64,000 nt of DNA from Dictyophora rubrovolvata (Eukaryota; Basidiomycota; Agaricomycetes; Phallales; Phallaceae): positions 1,612,001 to 1,676,000 of the forward strand of contig CP114123.1 of NCBI GenBank assembly GCA_029959195.1, written 5' to 3'. The notes beneath the pieces are model-generated. The model was not told the DNA's origin. It ran no database searches and saw only the letters and a program-made list of their open reading frames with translations. The position numbers and the translations under genes are program-made. Positions 1 through 11,218 of this stretch are shown here, in pieces. Each line of letters starts with the position of its first letter. Within the stretch, counting starts at the first letter, position 1.

Positions 1-2354
1 TGTAGTCAAAATCAAAGGAGTCGTCCGTATCGCTGTCAATGGACAAAATCTTAACGATGGTCGCAGCCACACTAACGTCATTTCCCTGGTAGTCGTCCGT
101 GTCCACATCGGACTCCTCGACTTTCTGAAGAGGTTCAACGGTCTCGTCCAATTTTCCGCTATGAATGCTTTCAATATCTCTGAAGGGATCGTCGCTTTCT
201 TCGCTGACAATTGTCAGCGCTCCTTCATCTATAACAGCTTTCTGCGCATGAGCTTTGACCCAACGCATTAGGGTACGATCGAAACGCATTCCTCCAATAA
301 TCTCAGGCAAAGGAAGGTCGTCAGGTGTAATTCGTGTAATTTGTGCAGGACCAGGATGTTTCACAAAAGATGCGGCGGAGTCTGCTGAACCAGCACTAAC
401 GGATCTGGCTGTAAAAAGGGAGGTACTGCTCGTTGCTGTCGTCGCTCGTGTTAAGACCGAATCGGCGGTCTCCACGCTGGTAGTCGTTCCACTTGAAACT
501 TTACGGATCGGTTCATCTGGAATCATGTCGTTTGAAGGGGGGATTAAGAACTTTGAATTTGACGCGGTAGCATCACGACTTTCTGCAACCTGGTGTTGAT
601 CAGAAGCATGAAGCCGAATGCTATCCGTGAACGAGGAGGGTGTAAAGTGAGAAATCCTGTCGTCTGTGGATGATGGTTGCGCCGAAAGTTCCACGACAAG
701 CGATGTCTCTGAAGCCGATTTGTTCATGGCTATCTCCCGATCCACTTCATCTGCCGCACTTAATCTACGAAGTAGTTTACGAGGACTTGGTTTGATTGGT
801 TTATGCTGTTTCTCGGACAAGGGAGCCAAATCACGGGAAGTCGATGATTGTTGTACGAGGATTGTGCTATCCGGACTTGCTGGAGTAATTGAGACCTGAA
901 CCACAGACCCCGCATCGATAGTTTTAGAAGCGAGTGAAGCTTCATCACGTGTTCCCGAAGAAAATACTCTTTTTTCTTTCGTCACATCTCTTCGAATTTG
1001 GGCCATTAGATCAACGGCCTGCTGGCGATAATTAGAGGATCGGGGATGGGTGTCAAAGGCAGATGCACTGAGTGACAACGGCATTGAAGGTGTTATACAG
1101 GAAGCGGGGTGAATAGCATGCGAAGAGAACGTATTTTGAACAGTTGAAGGCTGCAAACAGGAAGAAGGCATAGCACTGTTGGATGATGACTTTGTACCCG
1201 ACGGGGTCGTCGCCGAAAATGAATCAGTAGACCAAAAGCTATATGCTGGTGAATTCAGAAAATGCGTCAAACCATACGAGCTTAATATATCACTCACGTT
1301 CGATATGGTCTTCCTTTTCCTTCCATTCGCAGTTTGTATTATCGAGCCTGTGTGGTGAATTTCTTAATTCGGCGAGAATTGTCATCATCGAAGGGCTACG
1401 AGCATCCTTAATTTTCTGCATTAAGCTTCTCGATTCGCCCACATAGTCTTTTCGGGATTTGGGATTCCCAAAAGGCTGATTTACAGAAACATCTCCCGGA
1501 GGTGTTAGTTTAAGGCGCTTTGGGGCTCGTAAATCTGAACATGAAGGCTCCTGACATTGAGGTGTTGACGAAGGAATTTGAGGAGAAACAGATTTGCTCG
1601 AATCAGAAGCATGGACGGCGATTGAATCGACCACAGCAGACAAATGCTCTCTAGTGAAGGTATCATATTGAAACTGAAACAGGCGCAGGCGAGGATCAGT
1701 CGCAGGAGCGGTTGCCTGAGAAATCGGAGGAGGGGTATTGACTTGAGCGGAACCGGACTGCACTGCTGAGAAAGTGAATTGATAATCGTTGCTTGGTTTT
1801 CGACCGTCAAATGCCACGAGATTGGGTATATCTGACGCTAAGATAACATCACGCTGCTCTTCATCATCCATTACAATGCTATCATTAGACATGTTGCCGG
1901 TAAACTCCATGTTTTCTTCTTCTGCACATGCAGTGCTCGTAGCGGAATGGCTAGACTCGAGAATCGTGCTGGGACATGTCTTTGGGTGCGATTGATGAGG
2001 AGATGGTGGATTAAACATTGTCTCGAGAGCCAGCGGGGTAAAAAAATCCTTGAAGGCATTGCGGTTCTGGTTTTTCTTTTCTAGGAGGTGCCCGATGGGT
2101 GCTGCTGGCTGGTCTTCGCGAATCTGGAATGTTCCTCGTTCCGGCGAGGATGACTGAGGAATATGAGTATGCCCAAGAAGTTCCACGTCGTCTGGCACAG
2201 GCGAGTCATGGACTACGAACGACCGGGTAAGTGGGGAGGCGGTATCATCATTATCACGACCGTCATGCAAGGGGTCATCAATCCATTCCTCGTCAAGGTC
2301 GGCTGTTTGCCAAGCAGGCTTAGGGATGTTTGAAGCGACTGTAGTTGGAGACAT
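1..2354 (-). CDS. Cdc11/Nud1-like septation (SIN/MEN) scaffold, N-terminal part
   Basis: Two exons are visible, 1298-2354 and 1-1245. The 52 bp intron has a gtgagt donor and a caccag acceptor. About 767 residues are open and the gene continues past the left edge. The protein is Ser/Thr-rich and disordered. It has an N-terminal WIDDP-type motif, a segment reading YVGESRSLMQKIK, and near residue 690 the motif MRFDRTLMRWVK. A conserved M-x-F-D-x(5)-W motif of this kind occurs in spindle-pole-body scaffolds of the Cdc11/Nud1 type (and in Byr4/Bfa1), which recruit the septation or mitotic-exit kinases. The leucine-rich repeats expected at the C terminus would lie outside the window, so the family call is an inference. 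Start ATG is at 2354. The gene product could instead be a Byr4/Bfa1-like protein. Confidence 0.5.
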
Positions 2355-3150
2355 AAACTACAAGGGTGTCTCCCCTATGTAATTTGGAGATGTACTATAA
2401 CAACTTGTATCCGAGGCAAATTCGAATGGAACGATGAGTCACGCGTCACGAACTGCAACATGCACGTGATCGTGCCGTTACATAATATCACGTGCCACAA
2501 ATTTCATTATTTGCGCGGAAGCAAAAAAAGTAATCTCACCCCAAATTCCATTGACAAACTTGAGTGTAGGGCACTGCTCGAGAAATAAATACCCACTATG
2601 CCTTTTTTCTTTGTAGCAGCACAACATCATTTACTTGGGTGAACTGAAGATTTGAAGTACTGCTGTTGATTAATGAATGAGGCTAATATTTGCGTTACTC
2701 GTTGGGCAGTGAAGTGTATATGCAGTCTTTGCACATTACTTCAAGGGACTCGCTTCATTTGGGTTTGGCAAACTATAGTTGTTAGATCATTTCCATAAAT
2801 CAGCCCCAGGAAGTAGAAGTAACTTCTGCTTATTTACAATTTCAATTGTTAGGTTTTTGAGATAGACTCAGTAGTCCCTGTCTCTTGGTTCAACGTCATT
2901 ATTGAACGCAGTTACAGGGACAAGTTTTCTCAGTATCTTGAGGGCATATGTTTATGAATTTTTCTTTCCTGTAAGGATTAAACTATCTGATATTGGTAAA
3001 TCGAGGTAATCCATCAGCCGAAACACGGTGGGTAGAAACAATCGTCGCACGGGACTTATAACGGGAGGGATAATCATTGCACCTCCTATTCCACGGGTAT
3101 GCCATGAGTCAACTGTCAAAAACTGTTGAGTGAGGGTCTCCCAACTGATA
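2355..3150. other. Intergenic: promoter of the scaffold gene and 3' flank of the wax-synthase-like gene
   Basis: Apart from the motif cluster at 2435-2494, I see no supported coding sequence or RNA gene. Open frames here are short and show no family likeness. Confidence 0.5.
2435..2494. promoter_or_regulatory. Promoter motif cluster: TGAGTCA, ACGCGT, two CACGTG
   Basis: Upstream of the minus-strand scaffold gene lie TGAGTCA (2435-2441, Gcn4/AP-1 type), ACGCGT overlapping its end (2441-2446, MCB type), and two CACGTG palindromes (2463-2468 and 2489-2494, bHLH/Cbf1 type). They sit 80-140 bp from the start codon. The motifs are seen directly. Their use as binding sites is inferred from yeast. 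Confidence 0.4.
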
Positions 3151-4472
3151 TCAGCTATTAAAGGTTTTACCTAGGATCTGACCCAGTACAATTATAGTAA
3201 AATAGGTCCATATGCGACCCCACCAGCCACCCACTTTCTTGCCTGTAGCCCACTGCCATAATCGTTCTCCCAAAACCAGAAAGGCTTGTAGTGAAAAAAA
3301 AGCTGGGACTCTCCAGTCCAATCCTTTACCCATAGCATAGGCCGGGATCTCATGAAAGAGCCCGGAAGCAATAAAGGTGCCGAAAAGCATTCCAATTTTG
3401 CTATGCCCGAGTCGCTTACCTATCCACCTGCCAGGTAAACCACCAAAAACCATAAAGACCCGTCTCAAGATTTGATGCCACCGTCGAGCCCAAAAATCAT
3501 GCAAGGAATGAGATCTCCATGGATGATCAAATATGGGGGGCCAGGCAGTCGGAGTATTATTCAAAAGCCCGACATCAATAACAGCATATAGATGATAGAT
3601 TACATGAAAGCCTTCCATGAGACCGCATCCTGTCGCAATGTGAATAAACGTGGAGATAGCATAACGTTGAAACATTGGAAGCGACGATATAAAAATACTA
3701 CCTCCAAGTGGCGTTCGCAGAGGAGGTGTATACTTGACAAGAGACTCGATAATGTCCAGCAAAAGAAAAGAGCGGAGAAATAAGATCACGGTAGCACGAA
3801 GGAAGGGACCTTTATCCAACGGACGTGTTTCTGAGGGAATTCTGATATCGGTGCCATACTCAAAGCCAATCCCACGTAATGAACACAGTAGTTCTATGGC
3901 ATTGGACGCCGGACGAAACATGAGACGATCGAAACTACTTGTGGATGACGAATGCTTTGGTGACTTGCCATACCCGCGTTGGGCTACGGAGGATTGGCCA
4001 ACAATTTGTTCATTGACTTTCTTGATGCCTTCGGCCGCAAATCCGAATTCTAACCCTCTCGAGACAGTTGCCACCGAAAAGAGGGCTGGGTGATCATCGA
4101 CGTCAGCCGCGTCGCGGGACAGGCGAAAAGAAAAAATTGACCTGCAGCGTAGTTGAAGTTATTATATCTAGGGTCTAACCATACAAAACCGAAGCCCGCT
4201 CTCAGACAACATAAAATGTTTATAGGTAATAACGTCAAGCGTAAGTAATGGGTATTTGGACGTCTCGCAAGATAAGCTGTGAAGACGATAAGCGGCAGTG
4301 GGGCGAACAGATGGGGCCATGTGTGTATGTCCAGGGCGGTCCTGTCCTGAAGTCGAGGAATAACAGAACCCAAGATATCATATATCACGGCCGAGGCAGT
4401 CAAATTTTGAAGAATATACGGAGTTGAAGGCAGTGGTTTCATCGCACTATTTAACTCACTCACAGCCATCAT
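3151..4472 (-). CDS. Wax synthase-like MBOAT-family membrane acyltransferase
   Basis: Two exons, 4142-4472 and 3151-4085, are joined over a 56 bp intron (4086-4141), giving 421 residues. The splice restores a continuous reading NFNYAAALFSVATVSRGLEF. The protein has several hydrophobic segments. Its C-terminal half carries the hallmarks of fungal wax-synthase-domain proteins (MBOAT_2): a PxxFDHPW...SLHDFWARRWHQ block, followed by a GLFHE motif holding the likely active-site histidine. Relatives transfer acyl groups to alcohols in the ER membrane, and fungal members include the Tri7-type O-acetyltransferases. The substrate cannot be told from sequence. Start is the first of two tandem ATGs. Confidence 0.8.
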
Positions 4473-4815
4473 GGTTCTACTTAGTTACATAGTTCGCACA
4501 CTTATAAATAGAGCCTATTTCCCGGAAGCGAGTGCCTTTTGACAGATTCTGATTCTGTGCCATGCGTCTCAAACCGCAATAATCCTCTACGTTGCTCAAT
4601 TATCATTAATCCTAATCCAGCAAGTTCTCCTAATTTACTTATTCTGGAACGAGTTAGATGCCTAGATTTAAAGCAACAGCGACGACATAATCGATATAGT
4701 CGAGAAAGTTTTGTGTACGCTTATAGACATATAACAGTGATCGAATATCATAAAAAGTATGTTTTGAGGTTAACGCATGATAAAAGAACAACGACTCAAC
4801 GCCATAGAAGCCCTT
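4473..4815. other. Intergenic between RPL17 3' end and wax-synthase-like gene
   Basis: 343 bp lie between two minus-strand genes. This must contain the RPL17 3' UTR and the promoter of the wax-synthase-like gene. The plus-strand open frame at 4539-4946 overlaps the RPL17 last exon antisense and has no family likeness. No other feature is seen. Confidence 0.5.
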
Positions 4816-5728
4816 CTACGCACGAGCTGCTTCTATGCGTAGTCTGGCTTGTTGCCGTCTGTTCACACCACGGCCAATTAACTTGGGTGCATCTTCTGCC
4901 TTGTCCTGGCTTTTCTCAACTTCAGAGTCCTTGGCAGACAAAATGATCTACGGATGAGATAAGCAAGCACTCGTTAACAGATTTTTTTGAAGAAAAGACC
5001 AACTTCGACGTGGCATGGCGAACCCTTGTATGGGTTAATACGACCATGAGCACGGAACGTCCGGCGACGGGTTTTCTAAAGACAATGTCACAATTAGTCC
5101 ATAAAGAGGGGAACTAAAAAAAAAAACACGTGCAGGAGCCTGTTGAACGACAATGTTCTTGACGACTAGACTTTCTAACTCAAGATTTTTGGCATCGGCG
5201 TTTGCTTCGGCATTCTTCAACAAGCGCAAAATGAACTTGATAGATTTTTCCGGCCAACGACCTGAAAAGAATGTTTTATACTGGATCCAACAATCAATAT
5301 TTGGAATGGCACACCTTGAACTGCTCCAAATTGTTTGACCTGTCCAGTACGACCTACTCCACCGGTGAACCTACGGAAGGGGATCGCTTGCTTGTGCTCT
5401 TGGACGTCGCCAAGGTAGGCATAGGCCTTCGTCAGATCCATGCCTGCAGAAACCAGTCAACGAAAAGTAGCAGATATAAACCACTAGAACATACCAGAAA
5501 TAGCAGCAGCAACCTCTCGCATATTTTTGAAGTGTGTGCGGAGGTTGTTACCTCGCGCGAGTGCAGCTATAACCATAGATTCATATGGATAATACTCTTC
5601 GACAAGTCGGTAAGAAAAACTTACTTTTTTCGGCATTTTTGGCAAGGTGAGCGGAAGCGTAACGTACTGTCATCACGTAGTTAGTTTCTTCTCGAGTAAA
5701 ACATATAAATTCCACACAACACACCCAT
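4816..5728 (-). CDS. RPL17: 60S ribosomal protein L17 (uL22)
   Basis: Seven exons: 5725-5728, 5625-5666, 5495-5566, 5315-5443, 5128-5261, 5004-5075 and 4816-4947 (585 nt, 194 residues). The family core is clear: [55 protein letters not shown], and [14 protein letters not shown] near the tunnel-facing hairpin. The first coding exon is only ATGG, followed by gtgtgt. This gives MVRYASAH, the usual L17 start, where an unspliced reading would begin [19 protein letters not shown] junction may carry two extra residues, or that donor may lie elsewhere. The last junction uses a gttggt donor. The protein is in the large subunit at the exit tunnel. Confidence 0.93.
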
Positions 5729-5935
5729 GACGAAGTAAAGTGTCTTGAAGAGGGAATGGACGCGGAGTAAGAAATTTAAGCGGGTACTGTACAGCAGCAC
5801 CGTTACGACTATTACATAATGCGAGCGCTTTATCGACTCGTGGCAAACCGTGTGAACTCCCTTATGAGAACTGATTTAATTTGCGTTACAATATATCTCT
5901 TTTTCTTTTTATATTTGTTATTATTGACTGGAAAA

Positions 5936-7438
5936 CTACCCGGACCCCGCTTGCACACTTCCTTTCGGTCCAAACAAGAATCTCGCAACACCTACATTTG
6001 TCCCCAAACCTTCAGCTGGTGTGGTCCAAACCGTATCATGAAGACCTCCACCGCTCTTGGTTCCTAACTTCATGCCCTCAGGTGATGTATCTGTGTTTCT
6101 TCTACGTTCTCTGGGAACGTCATTCTCTCTCATCTGTATTTTTAACCGGGTAAGTTGCTCCGGATGATGTGGGATAGACGGCGGAGGTGCCGATGTCTGC
6201 TGCTGCTGCTGTTGATGATGATGAGAATGATGTCCGAAATTATGAGAGTATGGAGAGGGTGACTGAGGCGTGCTTGGTGACGTATGTGTACTGGATGTAG
6301 ACGTGCTTTCATGCAAGAGCAAGTCCATTATCATATGTGCAATGTCTGTCCAAACATAGACGGCGTGAGTAAAAAAGAATAATAGACTATTGGGGTACCT
6401 TGTATGTCCCCCAATAGACATTGAAATTGGTTCATCCATGGTCCGCTTTTACCGAGGTATTCCGTAACTTCCAACCCATTTTTCCCTGGACCAGTATCTA
6501 ACGATGTGGTCGTTTCAAAGGATATGAGCAAGCCGGCCAGGTAGAGGCATGACAGGGCTATGCAATGTGGAGGGTACTGTAAAGGTGAGAAAGTCCGACT
6601 GCTGTCAGCGGCGAGTCTCCAAGCAAGGTTGGCGACATGTTTCGACGCTAATGTGTAAAGCCAACATCAACTGTCTTCCCAAAGCGACGATTCGCAGATC
6701 CACCTACCTCCAATAACCCTGGCTATTTTAATGAGGTAGGGGAATGGCATTCTGGTGTTGAAATTGAAACATATTGTTTCCAAGATATAGCGCTCAATGC
6801 CTAGCAATCGAATTCGGTCCTGCTCCACTCTCTGAAACAAGGTGGTAATTAGAAAGGAAGGCCCCTCATCGAAAGATATGGGATCTCAACCTCAGGATCC
6901 ATCGCCACTTCACCCCCAACAGCTGTCGATTTGGCTGCCAGGTCAGGGTACCGAACAATATAAGACACCATGAGGAGATCTTGTGGTTTTTTTAGGGTAT
7001 CGTGCATCTTAGACGAAGCATAAAGAGCAGCTAGTGCTACATCCTGAAGCCGTGAAGTGTAAAAGAAAAAGAATAGCGATATGGCAAGTCACTTGGTCTC
7101 ACATATACATTGAAATCCTTTCGTGAAAAGAAAAGATGAAATCGATGGTATAAATTTTGACCTGTGGCGATTGTTTTTCGCGGGCTTGATAAGAATGTGT
7201 TAGTATTCAGTGGTGTCGCACGACATAATATGAGATCTCAAGCGTACAACCCAATGCGCGCACCCGTCGCCTCGATGAACGTGCATGCTTGTTGCCGTTG
7301 CTTTTCTTCCTGCGAGGTAGATAATTTACCTCGCTGCTTCGTCGATAAAGCTTCTATTTCAACAGGACTGAAATAAGGATGATAATACCTGGTATAAATT
7401 TTAGGAGCCGAAGTGGAGGAGTCCACGTCCATTTGCAT
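5936..7438 (-). CDS. CTK2: CTD kinase I beta subunit, cyclin Ctk2
   Basis: Six exons: 7251-7438, 7103-7184, 6891-7043, 6708-6831, 6399-6647 and 5936-6345 (1206 nt, 401 residues). The N-terminal cyclin box is diagnostic of the Ctk2/cyclin K-like group: RYYHPYFSP, KQRGKLS, QQACTFIEATGARIG, PRKTIATGQNLYHRFHLFF, SSKMHDTLKKP and ERYILETICFNF. The second cyclin fold follows (YPPHCIALSCLYLAGLL). The C-terminal tail is Ser/His/Gln-rich with a short Gln run. Ctk2 activates the Ctk1/CDK12-type kinase that phosphorylates Ser2 of the RNA polymerase II C-terminal domain during elongation. Start is the ATG of MQMDVD. The next gene starts 66 bp away on the other strand. Confidence 0.92.
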
Positions 7439-7504
7439 CTGTTGCGTCACTTCGAGTTTCGGATGATGTAAGCACTCAAGCCTCTTGCCACATCCCACTT
7501 GTTC
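7439..7504. promoter_or_regulatory. 66 bp divergent gap between CTK2 and the G-patch gene
   Basis: The start codons of CTK2 (minus) and the G-patch protein gene (plus) face apart with only 66 bp between them. Promoter elements of at least one gene probably lie inside the other's transcribed region. The spacing is seen; the regulatory consequence is inferred. Confidence 0.5.
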
Positions 7505-8581
7505 ATGAGTCTCGTATGCCACAGAATTGTATCTAACTATGCTCCAAGGGATGATGAAACCGCGGAGAATGAAATCGAACAAGACGGTGCATGGGAAAAA
7601 GAACAAGTCTTTGGAAACACCAGACGATTGCATTCGAAACCCGCACCCACATTTATACCGGCCGCCTTACGATATGACGAATTTGGTATACCGAAGATAG
7701 AAGAAAAAGAAGAAGTACAAGTGGCTCAAGTCCCTAAATGTCGAGAAGATGTTGCTCTATGGTATCGTGGTATAACAGTCAAGAAAGAGTCGAGGACCGA
7801 GTCGTCAATCACCAAAACCAATAAAATCATCACCAAATTTGCAAATACGTCAACCCTAAATTCAAATACACTACAAATCGCAATAGCAAAGGCTAATCCT
7901 TCCAAACCGAACTGGTTCTCTACACGCCCTCTCCATGGGTCAGAGCCTGAGAATGCCAACCCCACACCATCTTCGCTGGCTGACTTACTTTCTCGGAACC
8001 CTCCTCCACTACCTTCCGAACCGGCGTTTACTCCACCTATTTTTCTTGCCTTGGGCCCATCCAATAAGGGTTTTGCAATGCTACAGAAAAAAGGATGGAA
8101 GGAAGGCGAAGGTCTCGGCAAAATACCACGAGCTGATCTGGAGGTGAAGGTGGCGCAGAAACTTAGACCAGAGGTCATTGACCTGACTCAATCTGATAGT
8201 GAGAATGAGGGAGGCCTTGCCACAGGCCCAACTTGCGAATCTGAGAGTGAGACAGAGGATGAACCAGATGAGCCGCTTGAAGATTCAGAGATGGACTCTT
8301 CTACATCCGCGGTGGATGCATATGAACCTTCTGCCCATGGCGGTACAGCGCTGATAACCCCTCTTGGCACCGTGCTGAAAGCCGATCGTTTAGGAATAGG
8401 TTTGAAGGCGCGTCGGACGAAAAGGGTAGTCACACATTCCCCGGCAGAACTTGCCACCTTCGTCCGGAAAAAAAGGCGACTAGAAAAACAAAAGTGGGGC
8501 CGGGGATCCAAAGGACTAGCTAGGAAGAACAGAGAAGAAGAGCAGAGACGCGTACAGATGCTGAAGTATCTGAATGAATAA
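7505..8581 (+). CDS. G-patch domain protein, GPANK1-like
   Basis: Single exon, 358 residues, starting at ATG 7505. The longer frame begins at TTG and is not used. A G-patch lies near residues 187-207 (NKGFAMLQKKGWKEGEGLGK), a glycine-rich module that binds RNA or DEAH helicases. It is followed by an acidic Ser/Glu/Asp stretch (about 226-270). The conserved tail is rich in basic residues (LGTVLKADRLGIGL, VTHS, then Arg/Lys/Glu-rich helix to the end). The arrangement of G-patch followed by a DRxGIG/VTHx block matches human GPANK1. The exact role is unknown, but RNA metabolism is likely. It is divergent with CTK2. Confidence 0.8.
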   Translation: MSLVCHRIVSNYAPRDDETAENEIEQDGAWEKEQVFGNTRRLHSKPAPTFIPAALRYDEFGIPKIEEKEEVQVAQVPKCREDVALWYRGITVKKESRTESSITKTNKIITKFANTSTLNSNTLQIAIAKANPSKPNWFSTRPLHGSEPENANPTPSSLADLLSRNPPPLPSEPAFTPPIFLALGPSNKGFAMLQKKGWKEGEGLGKIPRADLEVKVAQKLRPEVIDLTQSDSENEGGLATGPTCESESETEDEPDEPLEDSEMDSSTSAVDAYEPSAHGGTALITPLGTVLKADRLGIGLKARRTKRVVTHSPAELATFVRKKRRLEKQKWGRGSKGLARKNREEEQRRVQMLKYLNE

Positions 8582-9289
8582 CGAGCCGAACCAAAATTAA
8601 GTGGTTATACTGCGGCATCTCGTAAACCTAATCTTGCGTGGTCTTGTCAACCCATTAAAGTGATGCATGTTCGATTCATGAATTCCCTTCATACTTCTAC
8701 AACAAATATGGGCATGGCGCTGCGTGCCTTCCATCTTGACGCGAAAAGCTCCTAGCGAATTCCGAACATGTTGCTGATTTGGGCTTCGGAGAATGTATTC
8801 TTCCACGCCCTCCACAAAATATGAATCCCACGTTCTTAATACATGGAACATTTCTATTCAATTGCCAATTTTCTATACTTTAGATATATGAACATAGCTA
8901 CACGCATGAGGCAGACATGGATTGTAGTCAATTTGATCTAGATAATTAGGGATACATTCGTTTGGCACTTCGTATATTTTCTTTCGACACAGCTTACACG
9001 TCATGCTAGATAAATAACAGTACAAAAAAATGTTCATGAAAGACATTAAATGTTAAATGAGAGTCTCAAACCAAATAGAAACAAGAATGCGAGTCATGCC
9101 CCAACCAACCAAGCCCGAGAGATAAAAATACTGACAAGCGCAAAGGGAAATAGATTATATATGTGCGTGTGCAATGTGTGTATTGACAAAAAAAAATGAT
9201 ATGAACTGGAAAAAAAAAACTCGCCAGATTGGTGGTAGCCAAAACTCAATCATCGTACAAGCCCGATGGACCGAGACGTTGGGTGTACC
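8582..9289. other. Intergenic between convergent G-patch and F-box genes
   Basis: About 700 bp of AT-rich sequence between two 3' ends. One ATG-to-stop frame of 84 codons lies on the minus strand (8597-8851) and is listed separately. Otherwise I see nothing. Confidence 0.5.
8597..8851 (-). CDS. Small open reading frame, unrecognised
   Basis: This 84-codon frame starts at ATG 8851 and ends 15 bp past the G-patch gene stop on the opposite strand. The predicted peptide is mixed in character (WDSYFVEGVEEY, VRNSLGAF, then a His/Cys/Arg-rich tail) with no signal peptide or membrane segment. I recognise no family. It may be chance, since it lies in the 3' flank of a convergent gene. Confidence 0.25.
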   Translation of the reverse strand: MFHVLRTWDSYFVEGVEEYILRSPNQQHVRNSLGAFRVKMEGTQRHAHICCRSMKGIHESNMHHFNGLTRPRKIRFTRCRSITT

Positions 9290-11218
9290 TTACGCTCTCT
9301 CTTCTCTGCACACTACTTCGCCGACGTACATTCTTAACCACTGTATACGCTCGCGAGAAATTTGAGAACAACGTGTCAAGTCCAGTTTGGCTATTTTACG
9401 TGGGAAGGAAGGCTGAGATGATGATACCACCGGGGGATATGACCGTGATTGACCATTATAGGATGTGTGAGGAATAGTTTTGGCAAATTGCGAAGCCGAG
9501 GATGTGCTGCGAGATTGCGTGTACAGAACGTATAAAGCTGTGCTTCGGGCGGCTGAGGAGGCACTAGAAGAAGGAAGTCGACTCTCGACTAGAGTCTTTA
9601 GGTCGTCCCACTCAACAGATGTGCATCCTTCCAAATTCAAGGTTGATAGTGAAGGAAGGATCCACTCGTTGATTTGCGCTGGAACGGACAACCCCTTTAA
9701 ACGTGGTTTGTTAAAATATCCTCATCGTCATGCAAGGACAAGCAGCATAAATAAAATGATGGTGCATACCTTCAACAGATGGGCTGACACATCTTCTACA
9801 TCTACTAGTTCCAACTCTTCAATTGTCGGAATCTTTCTCAGGAGGCCCAGCAACGTAAGCTCGTTGAAAAGACTAGCTTCGATGCGCAAAGACCGTAATA
9901 TTGGTGGGGCTTGGTCCTTGAGAAATTTAAGACAAGAGGTGATATTGTCGAGGAATGATAGTTCGACGTGAGCCAATGAAGGAAGGTGAGCATATTGCAA
10001 TAATACACAAGCCCGTACGACTCCGGAGTAGTAGAACGTAAGTGTCCGGAGATACTTCAGTGATATTGGGGATGAAAATGTGTTGTCGTTACCATCGCCG
10101 TCAATGTCAGACATGTTACGGATATGTAACTCTTCGAGGAGGGGGCATTGTCGAAGGAGTTGCATCATCTCTGTACCATCTGGAGCGAAGTCGTTCCAAA
10201 AACCTACTAGTGAGAGTTTCCTCAAACAAGGATTAACGCCTGGGAAAACCATACGAGTCCATACGGAGGGATGGGATTGCAGCTGATGTAGTGAGGAGCT
10301 TGAAACACTGCCGGGAGACTGAGACTCGCTGGAAGGAGGTTTCCGTTCGCACCAAAAGCTGGTTATGGAACAGGTTTTGAGACGAGGCGTTATGCCACGG
10401 AATGGGATGAGCCCTTTTGTGGATGCACCGGCACCCCAGTCCACAGAAGACGCGTGGAGCATCGGATTAGTCACTTGTATAGTGAGACTTTCTAGCAATG
10501 GAGCGGGTAAAGTGCACGCTTGAAGGGCAGCGGTGGCTTGGGGACGGTAAGGAACAAGGAGAACAAATGTACGCCAACGATGAATAGCGGGTCGAAGGAG
10601 TACCATGGTACTTTTGAGTAGAGAGTCGGGCGTAACAGGCTGGGGTTGAGATAGAATATGAGATTGGAGTTGTTGCTTGGAGGCGTATGATATTTGGGAA
10701 GCCGGTGCACTAAACGAAGAACGGGGTGAGAAATCTAAAAAGATATCCAAGGGCACAACCTTTGAACGAATGAGACGTTTACGAGCGCGTTCGAGTGAAT
10801 CAGGCTCATTTGGAGATATAGTGATCCTTGACCAGAGTTCCGGAGTAGAAAGACAAACATCGCGCCATTGCTTACAAACGAGCATCAATGTACTGAGAAG
10901 AGCGGGAGGGTCTGAAGAAGGCGAAGAGGAAGATGGAGGTGAAGGCAGAGTAGCGGCAATGAAGATGGTAGAAAGAAGCTCGGAGGATAGTAGACGGATG
11001 GGTGATGTTAGTGCGACGGCCTCAGAAAGACGAGCAGTGAGAAGGAGACGTTGGTCGAGAAGGGTTGAAAGCGTCGATTCGATGCGATCAAGCTGTGCCC
11101 GGAGGAAAGGGACATCGAAGGAAGACGGGGGACGAGATTGGGACAGGATGGATAAGGCGGCTTGAGAATAAGGTGAAAGAGCGACAAGCGGAGTGGGAAC
11201 GCAGCGGGGAGAGTGCAT
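9290..11218 (-). CDS. F-box/leucine-rich-repeat protein
   Basis: Two exons, 9770-11218 and 9290-9694, flank a 75 bp intron with a gtatgc donor (617 residues). Start is the ATG at 11218 (MHSPRCVP). An upstream in-frame extension begins only with TTG. After a short helical segment typical of mushroom F-box proteins (FLRAQLDRIESTLSTL), the F-box-like domain spans about residues 70-145 (SELLSTIF...LMLVCKQWRDVCLSTPELW). The rest holds scattered leucine-rich strands, including two near the C terminus (LSTLNLEGC and IAKLDLTRC). Such proteins are substrate adaptors of SCF ubiquitin ligases. This lineage-expanded family gives no clue to the substrate. Confidence 0.85.

Noticed and set aside
4539-4946. 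135-codon plus-strand frame before RPL17
   Set aside because: It overlaps the RPL17 last exon antisense and has no recognisable domain.
10677-11165. 162-codon antisense frame opposite the F-box gene
   Set aside because: Arg/Glu/Ser-rich shadow of the F-box N-terminal region.
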